Made by a program: the position numbers and the translations under genes
Notes under the pieces: generated by a model
What the model was told of the DNA's origin: nothing
Databases searched by the model: none
The model's input: only the letters and a program-made list of their open reading frames with translations
Assembly: GCF_020520425.1 (NCBI RefSeq)
Contig: NC_079488.1
Coordinates: 5,185,747 to 5,249,746, forward strand
Source of the DNA: Spinacia oleracea
Taxonomy: Eukaryota > Streptophyta > Magnoliopsida > Caryophyllales > Amaranthaceae
Length of the DNA stretch: 64,000 nucleotides
Reading direction: 5' to 3'
In this document: positions 56,682 through 64,000 of the stretch, in pieces
How the letters are laid out: each line of letters starts with the position of its first letter
Numbering within the stretch: position 1 is the stretch's first letter

Positions 56682-56975
56682 GATTATCTCGGGTGATTTT
56701 ATTCACTTTATTAACAGTGGGTTAAATATATATGATTTGTATCCAACCCTAGTAATAGTGTGTAAAGAAAGACAGGTAAAACTTATAAACCAACTAATGT
56801 ATATGAGTATATGAGTATATGACAAGTATATGACAAATATATATGGACATTTTTTTTTATAATGTATGGAAAAATCTTTTACGTACGGATCGTGTAAGAT
56901 TCATGTTAAATTAGCCTAACACTTGGTAAAAATCATGCTAGCTTGTTGCATTTGAAAACTTTCACATAAAATCTA

Positions 56976-57329
56976 CTCCCTCCGTCTCTTTTTGTTTTTT
57001 ACGTTTGGTATTTTTCACGCGTCTTAACGATTAATTAATTTGCATCGAGATTCCTCAATTTTTTTATTTAAACAAGATAAATTACGTTTATTTATAATGT
57101 TTTCACTTTTATCAAAATTCTAATATTGGGAAATGAGAAAATTTTAATGTCCCAATGGAAAAGTGTGAAAAATTTAATGTCTCAATGAATTTAATTGGTT
57201 AAAATAGTAATTGGACACAAATTTTGATAGGATAATAAGTCATTTATGTGATAATATAAAAGGAAATGTAAAGAACATTTTAAAATACCAAAAAAGAAAA
57301 ACGTAAAAAACAAAAAGAGACGGAGGGAG
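56976..57329. mobile_element. Stowaway-like MITE, family B copy 2
   Basis: TA on both sides, ends CTCCCTCCGTCTCTTTTTG and CAAAAAGAGACGGAGGGAG. A closer match to the canonical terminus than copy 1 at 37421-37777, with which it aligns end to end. Confidence 0.92.
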
Positions 57330-57768
57330 TACTTCTTATAATTCTCTAACATTAACTATAACAACAATCATAACAAAATTTTCACATAGGAAATAAACCT
57401 AATTACGCAAATAAACAAGTACGTAACAAATAATTATCAAATAATATTCATTAGTGAGAGCATAACTAACACTCCATTTACAATAAATCTCTCACATTTC
57501 ATGTAACACTAGGTTGCACAGACACGAGATATAAGTACGGGAATACTGAGTGTTAAACAAGATTTTGTATTAAAATGGAAACACGTTTCGCCGTATCAAA
57601 GTGGTCGTGTGTCTGACAGGTTTCAAAAACATATTTTTACCGTGTCTGTGCAAGTGTGCATCATAGATGTTAACGCACCACTCACATAAATCACGATCTA
57701 TACGAGGGTGAATTTTTTTTTTCTTTTTTTTTAAATCTACACCTACTATTTTTGTACCACTATTCAAT
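57330..57768. other. Intergenic region
   Basis: AT-rich, non-coding. Nothing recognised apart from short poly-T runs near 57714-57731. Confidence 0.4.
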
Positions 57769-58063
57769 TTTTTTTACCATGTGCTGCTCACGTGCACGGT
57801 AAAATACCAGTAAGTTACTACTCCGTAATATTAACATTAACAGTCAGTAAAAACCCCAAAACTCACACAATGTGAACTGACTTTTCCATCCTATTTCCCT
57901 CACACATTTACCACAATTTTTTTACCATGTGCTTCTCACGTGCACGGTAAATACCAGTAAGTTGCTACTCCGTAATGTTAATAGTCAGTAAAAAAAACTC
58001 CAAAACTCACACAATGTGAACTGACTTTTCCATCCTATTTCCCTCACACATTTACCACTTTCC
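57769..58063. repeat. Tandem duplication, unit 148 bp, next to the acidic-protein gene
   Basis: Two copies, each with TTTTTTTACCATGTGCT, CTCACGTGCACGGTAAA and CACACAATGTGAACTGAC in the same order. Positions of ACCATGTGCT differ by 148 bases (57776 and 57924). It sits 3' of the gene at 58138-58893. Each copy contains a CACGTG core. Confidence 0.88.
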
Positions 58064-58137
58064 ATTTTAAGAAACTTTAGACAAAACTAGAGTAATTAAT
58101 TTCCCTCCAACAACCAAACAGTCCCTTAATTAGTTAA

Positions 58138-58893
58138 TTAATTAACCTCTTCTTCCCCTAGAAACTCACTCCAATCCCAAGCATCTTCCTCCTCCTCCTC
58201 CTCCTCCTCATCACGTGACTTCACCATGGAACCAAAAACGTCACCGTTTTGAACCCGGAGAAAACCAAAAGCCTCGGAAATGTGATTACCAATACCGCAA
58301 GTATCGACACTCGCCATGAGAGAAGAATCAGCGTCGGAAAACGACGAGCCGCAGGTCTCCTCGTTGCCATTGATGGTGATGTAAGAGGAGGAGGAATCGA
58401 AGGGAGAGAGCGGGATGTACGGGTAGGAAACGAACCTGACTTTTCCGAAGCAAGGAAACTGCGTCATCGTCGTCGTCGTTTTGGAAGGAGAAGAAGCGAG
58501 GAGGTTTGAGATTAGCTCTTGCTGTTGAGCTTCTGCTTCTTCGAGACTGCCGAAAATATCGTCGTCGTTATCCGCGGTGAGTTCTGGTGAGAGAAGTGGC
58601 GGAGAAGACGGCGGTTTAGGTTTTTTCGACGGAGTGAGGTTGTTGTTGTCGTTGTGATGGTGGTGGTGGTTTGAGATGAGCTCTTGCTGATGAACTTCTG
58701 CTTCTTCGAGGCTGCAGAAAATATCGTCGTCGTCGTCATCCGCTTTGAGCTCCTCCGGTGAGAGAAGTGGTGGAGAAGACGGCGGTTTAGGTTTTTTTGA
58801 TGGAGTGAGGTGGTGGTTGTCATTGTGATGGTGGCGGTGGTGGTGGTTGAGAGGGAGGCGTTTTTTGGAGGGTTGGAGTGGGTGGTCTGACAT
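58138..58893 (-). CDS. Acidic low-complexity protein of unknown function with internal duplication
   Basis: 251 residues from MSDHPLQPSKKR. I do not recognise the family. Two successive copies of a block of about 55 residues are visible: His/Asn-rich stretch, LTPSKKPKPPSSPPLLSPE, poly-Asp, IFxSLEEAEVHQQELISN. After these come a basic/Ser-rich segment, FGKVRFVSYPYIPLSP, a Ser-rich part, SEAFGFLRVQNGDVFGSMV, a poly-Glu run and the ending DAWDWSEFLGEEEVN. The conserved-looking C-terminal half suggests a real plant protein, and the Trp-containing acidic end could be an activation or interaction motif (speculation). No signal peptide or membrane helix. The frame extends upstream to 59013, but a TATA-like box at 58961-58970 favours the start at 58893. 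Intronless as read. Confidence 0.7.
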   Translation of the reverse strand: MSDHPLQPSKKRLPLNHHHRHHHNDNHHLTPSKKPKPPSSPPLLSPEELKADDDDDDIFCSLEEAEVHQQELISNHHHHHNDNNNLTPSKKPKPPSSPPLLSPELTADNDDDIFGSLEEAEAQQQELISNLLASSPSKTTTTMTQFPCFGKVRFVSYPYIPLSPFDSSSSYITINGNEETCGSSFSDADSSLMASVDTCGIGNHISEAFGFLRVQNGDVFGSMVKSRDEEEEEEEEDAWDWSEFLGEEEVN

Positions 58894-58960
58894 GGTAGTT
58901 GAGGACAGAGAAAATGGAGTAATGGGGGGAAGTGAGAAAGAGAGGAGGGAAAGGGGGGGA

Positions 58961-58970
58961 GAATATAAAT
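58961..58970 (-). promoter_or_regulatory. Candidate TATA box for the acidic-protein gene
   Basis: ATTTATATTC on the minus strand, about 68 bases before the chosen ATG and just upstream of a CT-rich leader. It argues against translation from the more upstream in-frame ATG at 59013. Confidence 0.4.
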
Positions 58971-59013
58971 GAGGGGGATTGTATGGGTCGACGTGGTAAA
59001 CGAGAGTTGCCAC

Positions 59014-59528
59014 GTTTTTCTTATTGTTTCCTCCAACTGACGTGGCCTTTTCGATTTCTTATGGTTTTTTTCTTTTTCTTTTTTTGAGGGAAGTTTCTTA
59101 TGGTCTTTCAAAATATTGAATTGTCCTAATTGTAGGGTTGCCCGTTAGGCGTTTGCACTTGGGGTTGGGTGTGCACCGTGTCACCGTCTCTTCACATGAT
59201 CCAGTCTGATTTTTTAATTTCTAGTATAATCTAATCTGGTCTGATTTGAATATAGTATTTGACCATTTTTTTTTTTTAGTTTTTCTAGCCGGTATGATCT
59301 GGTCTGATTGGTCTTTTATCCTTTTGTAACGCTCACATAATATATTCAAAGCACCAAATCAGATCAGATTAGACCAGAAATTTTATTTGTAATTAGCTCA
59401 ATTTGGGCTGCTTTGTTCCCGAGCATTCAAGAGGATGGTCTTGACGCACCTTTTAGCCGTTTTTGGCAGCTAATATGTACGAGTTGCTTCCAAAGCATCT
59501 CGTGTTACAAAAGGTCTTGCGCGCACAA
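59014..59528. other. Upstream intergenic DNA
   Basis: No gene. At 59200-59370, variants of TCTGGTCTGATTGG and AGATCAGATTAGACCAG form loose inverted phrases, probably an eroded MITE. Confidence 0.4.
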
Positions 59529-59813
59529 GGTGTACAATAAATTTATTGTACACCAAAATAACTTTTATGCAGTTTTTTGTAACTTTAACCTATTTTTTTG
59601 TAACTTTTATATTATAAAACTAAAAAGTTGATAGATAAACAGTTTAAAGGGTTAAATGATTAATTTATACATTATTAGTGATTTTGAAGAAATAATTTTT
59701 ATTCAAATGAAAAATTTATCATTAAAAAATAGATAACTTTTACATATATAAATGTAACTTTTAAGCATTTTGAGTCAATTTTTACTCCGGAGTACAATAT
59801 TTATTGTACACCC
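59529..59813. mobile_element. MITE with palindromic GGTGTACAATAAAT ends
   Basis: The left end GGTGTACAATAAAT is followed at once by its own inverse ATTTATTGTACACC. The right end GTACAATATTTATTGTACACC shows the same. The AT-rich interior repeats TGTAACTTTTA-type phrases. Target duplication not resolved. Confidence 0.6.
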
Positions 59814-60652
59814 ATTATAAATAAGAATTTATGCTCGCGTTAAGCTAACGTCAACTCTAACCGAGAGATCCGTGCCACTCTCACCACATACGACTCGCAC
59901 AAAGACTCCTAAAGGCGGCGACATGAGACGGGAGCTACCCACGTGAGCTCTGAGAAAGAGTTGCCAAAAAGTCTTTACAGTTTGCTAGAGAAAGAGAACA
60001 AAACCTTATTAACTTTAAAGACTCCAATTGGTTGGATAAAAAACATTTATAGCTATATGCGAAGTATTTCCTCTGTCTTTTTTTTTTTTTTTTGTCTTTC
60101 ACCATTTGTAATTTTACACCTTTTTCACTCTTTTTAATCAATTTTTTATGATTTATACATAATGAGTAATATAATAACGTGAGATCCTATTAGATTCGTC
60201 ACAAATTCATAATTCTTCCCCCTTTCTCCTGCTCATTCTTTTTATGTAACAAATCTTTACCAGCCTTCCATGTTGTTCGATGATCAAGCTTCCGGCCAAG
60301 GAATGCATAAATCACACCATACGTGGTCGTGTTTTGAAGTATTTTCTGACTAAAAGATGTATTCACAAAACCTAAAAACATACTCCATGAGAGAATCGTC
60401 TATAATTAAGCTTGTTGTGAATAGAGGATTGCCTATAACAAAGCTTGTTGTGAATATTGATCTCCATGTCCATTCTTCAAATGAATGCAACGGAGAAACA
60501 TATAGTCAAGCGAGCTAGAGTAGCATCTACTTCTATCTAGATCAGTGACAAAACCAGAAATTATACATGGGGGCGCGAAACTTAACATACGATTTTTATA
60601 ACAATGCAAACCAAAAATAAATTGGAAAAACAAGTAAGGAAAGCCCCTCAGG
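59814..60652. other. Intergenic region with a truncated MITE
   Basis: At 60065-60205 a one-ended copy of the MITE family at 4514 and 5884 is seen (GTATTTCCTCTGTC, GTGAGATCCTATTAGATTCG). CTTGTTGTGAATA recurs at about 60410 and 60442. No gene. Confidence 0.5.
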
Positions 60653-61090
60653 TAGGGGTGTTCATCGGTCCAAACCCGTACCGGACCGAAGACCGAAATT
60701 TTGAAATTCAAGACCCGAAGACCGGATCGATCATGCCTGGATTGGAACCGGACCGGATCGAAAAAATCGATCCAAAACCCGGACCGGACCGGTTTGGACC
60801 AATTGTAGACCTATTTCTATATATATTTTATTTTTTATACAAATTATGGTAAAATGAAAAATATATATGAAAAACCAATTGTTTAAGGGCTTTTTCGTAA
60901 GATAAAATAAAATATATCATAATATAGCAATATTAACATAGTAAATGAGAGAATTATATTTTTGAATAGTTTATATTATATTTTATTAAGGAATTATCGG
61001 TCCGGTCCAAAACAGGATTTTGAACCGGACCGGACCGAAGACCGAAATTTGATATTTCTCAAACCCGAAGCCAATTTTTGCACACCCCTA
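60653..61090. mobile_element. hAT-type MITE with CCGGACCGG-rich arms
   Basis: 8-bp target duplication with one mismatch, CCCTCAGG and CCCTCAAG (60645-60652, 61091-61098). Ends TAGGGGTGTTCATCGGTCC and, inverted, TAGGGGTGTGCAAAAATTGG. The arms are full of ACCGGACCGGA and GAAGACCGAAATTT phrases. Confidence 0.88.
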
Positions 61091-62556
61091 CCCTCAAGTA
61101 CAACAGACTTCGAAACAAACTCCCCTCTTTCCTTGTGAAACCAATTACCAGAGCAACAAAATATCTAAACCGAACTACTACATCAACAAAACCTTGGCAA
61201 AATATCATGAGTAAACATAATTACAATGTATATTACATTAGACAACTAATTAGTACAGCAACAAAGTGACTAAACTAAACTGAACTATTACGTTGCAAAA
61301 CCTTGGAAAAGTACCATGAGGCAAACATAATTACAAGGCAAATTTGACAAAAATGATACTCGTATTTAATAGCTCAAAATTCTTATACTTGTATAAATTT
61401 TTGGGTGAAGTCTGATCTTAAACTTAAAATTATTTGCAAGAGACTACCCGAGACCACTTTCCGGCATGGACATCCGTTTTCCAGCTATTGACCATCATGT
61501 GCAGGTAACGTGTTGTCGAAGTTGGCTCTGTTCACCCTTTTCAAAGAAACTAATTCAAAAGAAAGAAAACCGAATAGTTTAACGAACTTACCATAAACTA
61601 ATTCACAACTTTAGAACCATAATTCACACCAAATTAAGCAACATTAATAGCGGTGGAAGAAATATTTACACAACTAATCATAGGAAGAGGATTCCAAAGA
61701 CTCATATTGCCATCAAACATACTTCCCCCACTTCACAATAGATGCTCACATGCTTATAAGTTGATAGCACCAGTGCCTCATATCATGATTATCATCCATC
61801 AAATTTGAACTTATATCAAATTTATAGAGCAACTACTACAAACTTTTTAATGCTCAATTAGATTCTTATATCAAGCTAATTTGGGTGGCTCAAGACAAAC
61901 CCATAATCAAGTTAACTACAAGCTATACCCAAAAACGACTTCTCTCTAACATCTAAGTCTATACCTGATCATCATGAGCCCGGCTTCAAAAATAGTGGGG
62001 TTTGGGCGGAAAAGTTAAACCTGTTTCCGGGCCCAGCCCGGACAGGCCCTTTAATTTTTTGGGCAACTCAAAATCACAACCTGGGGACGAGCCCGAAGCC
62101 CGCTATATTTAGCCCAAAGTGTGTCCTGGCCCGGCCTAGTGGAAAGAATTTTTAAACCATGGCCCGATCCGAACCCGGCCTGACCCATAATTTGACTCGG
62201 TCCCCTCATATTTTGCTCTCTACCCTCCTGCTGTCTATTCCCTCTCACCCGTCTTTACGACTCTGCAAATTTTTGAAACTCTTTCCACTTGACCCTTTCC
62301 CACCTCCCCTCTCTTTCACTGAACTTTTATGGTTTTGCGTATTTAGAGAAGCTTCTTCTTGCTGAATTGCTTGTGTTCTTGCATGTTATTTCCTAAAGCA
62401 AATCATACGCTAAATAAGGTCTCTTAAAGTGATATCTTTCTTTTCCTCCCTCCCCTATGTCCCACATCCCTCCCATTCCTTGTGTATCTTCTCTGGTTTT
62501 TAGAAGTTTATTGTAAATCTCTGTGAAAAATGCGCTCTTTCCTTGGTTATACTCTT
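61091..62556. other. Intergenic region with a GCCCGGCCC-rich remnant
   Basis: A diverged direct duplication is visible: AAACCTTGGCAAAATATCATGAG at about 61190 and AAACCTTGGAAAAGTACCATGAG at about 61299. At 61975-62185 phrases such as CCCGGCCTAG, GGGCCCAGCCCGGACAGG and GAACCCGGCCTGACCC mark a decayed MITE of the CCCGACCCG kind. No gene is supported. Confidence 0.45.
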
Positions 62557-63118
62557 AGGGGTCGTTTGGTTGATCGTGGGAATTAGAACTTCCTAGGAAG
62601 AAACTTTTCCCATGTATAAGCATTTCCTAGGAAGTGGGAGATATTGTTTGGTTAAACATGGGAAGTAAATTCCCATGGGAAGTCCCACTTACCCCAGGAG
62701 AACCTAGGTAAGCAACTTCCTCCATTTTGTTGGAAGTGGAACTTCCTAGGTGATGTTTGGTTGCACTTAGAAAGTTATATTTCCCTTGTATTTGCAATTC
62801 ACGTGTATTTTAACTTCCTAGGAATTGAGTATTCTTGTTTGGTTGAATATAGTAAGTTAGAATTCCCATGGGAAGTTTTACTTACCTAGGGAGGACTAGG
62901 TAAGCAACTTCCCCCACTTTAGGGGAAGTAGAACTTCCTAGGAAGTTTCACTTCCTATGCATATGTCAACCAAACAACCTCTTCGCTCTTCACTTCCTAG
63001 GAAATGCTTGTATTAGAGTGTCAACCAAACTAGCCCCTAGTAAGTATGACTTCCCATGTTTTTGTCAACCAAACAATCCTACAATCTTCCACTTCCTAGG
63101 AAGTCATACATGCATGTA
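62557..63118. mobile_element. Palindrome-rich MITE with GTTTGGTTGA ends
   Basis: The left end AGGGGTCGTTTGGTTGATC and, inverted near 63020-63038, AGGGGCTAGTTTGGTTGACA. At least six copies of the palindrome CTTCCTAGGAAG or close variants occur inside in both orientations. A further CAACCAAACAA block to 63118 suggests an inner or nested copy. Non-coding; the right boundary is uncertain. Confidence 0.65.
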
Positions 63119-63529
63119 TATAATAAAGATGAGCATTTTGTACGTGGACAACAGGTTGTGCTATCAATAGGGAGATAGAACTGGAGAGGAAGAGCTCTAA
63201 AATACAGGTCATGAAACATAGGAAATGATTCAACCATGAATGCTTGTTAAATAACTAGGCACAATAAGGATAATGCCGAAATGACCCATATGACTCGATC
63301 ACTACTTTACTCCGAAAAGGAGTTACTTCTAAGTTCTAACAACAGCCTACTGCAATTAATATGTTTTTGAAAAGTAAAACCCTTTTCCTGTCCTCCTTCT
63401 TTCCTCGCACTCTCACTCTCACTCTTCATCATCGACTGTATATTTAAATATCTCATCCCAGAAACAACCATAAATAATCATGATCCAAATTCACATTAAT
63501 CATGTTTAGTTTAGGGAAACAGCTAGAAT

Positions 63530-63561
<32 letters not shown>

Positions 63562-64000
63562 AGGGCGAGAAGGCCACGCTAATAAATCAGAGGAACAAGG
63601 AGCAACTGAGGAAGGCATGGCTAAGGGGGGAAAAAGTCCAAGGACGGGCGAGGTGGTTAAAAAAATAATTTAGAACATTAGATTTCATGGAAATAAGACT
63701 TGTTTCACTATTGATAAGCAAAGTGATGGCACTCCTAGCTTTTAAAAGCTTAGAAACCAAATCATAATAAAAAATAGTCTCGTAAAAGTTCTCTCTATAT
63801 TGTTTCCCCTCCTCGTGACAGTGGCAATTTTGCATATTCTACCACTGCAGAAGCAAACTATATAAGGCTCAACTAATGATGGAATTTACATTTTCTCTTT
63901 TCAAAAATAAAGAGTGATATTGTGTGAGTTTAAACACGTAGTGTGTTCAGTACTCCATGCTGGATTGATATCCAGTTGAGGCATATGTTGTCAGAAAAGA
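63119..64000. other. Intergenic region with a GA microsatellite
   Basis: A GA repeat of about 13 units lies at 63531-63556. A CTCTCACTCTC stretch is near 63415. No gene is supported. Confidence 0.55.

Noticed and set aside
58894-59013. N-terminal extension of the acidic protein starting MATLVYHVDPY
   Set aside because: Would place translation upstream of the best TATA-like motif and through a CT-rich leader. Kept only as an alternative.
58512-59111. Long Ser/Thr-rich frame overlapping the acidic gene on the same strand
   Set aside because: Alternative-frame shadow produced by the Asp/His/Asn codon runs. The chosen frame has the conserved-looking C-terminus.

Overview
The window is nuclear DNA of a flowering plant, most likely a eudicot. 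It is AT-rich, its genes have introns with GT-AG splice sites, it is dense in plant transposon families (Ty1/copia, Ty3/gypsy, L1-type LINE, SINE, CACTA, hAT, Mutator, Helitron, Stowaway-type MITEs), and its host genes resemble standard plant families. I cannot name the species. An Amaranthaceae-like genome is only a guess.

Only three host genes are well supported. (1) 10009-14319 (+) is a four-exon PIG-X homologue, the regulatory subunit of GPI mannosyltransferase I. I derived its splice sites directly. (2) 33015-34736 (-) is an intronless PAO5-type polyamine oxidase. (3) 58138-58893 (-) is an acidic, low-complexity protein of unknown function with an internal duplication.

Layout. 1-4113: 3' part of an Angela-like copia element with a 1.4 kb LTR. 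4405-9402: nested and head-to-tail Helitrons, one carrying exon 1 of a golgin gene. 9403-14460: PIG-X, with a MITE and a nested SINE in intron 3. 15150-16145: candidate Mutator-like element. 17665-21738: minus-strand copia element whose interior holds an opposite-strand copia fragment, a hAT MITE and a SINE fragment. 21822-24594: MITEs and a Helitron. 26451-27887: Pack-MULE carrying a PPR gene fragment. 30050-33012: LINE split by a Helitron, then duplicated Ty3/gypsy RT fragments abutting PAO5. 35784-45110: MITEs, two tRNA-type SINEs and a Helitron. 45801-55437: young, complete copia element split by a 4.5 kb CACTA element that itself carries fragments of an RNA cytidine acetyltransferase gene. 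55561-64000: hAT element, MITEs, tandem duplications and the unknown acidic gene.

The main theme is transposons that have captured pieces of host genes. Three different superfamilies (Helitron, Mutator, CACTA) each carry a recognisable host-gene fragment within about 50 kb, and most insertions can be bounded by terminal repeats and target-site duplications visible in the sequence.
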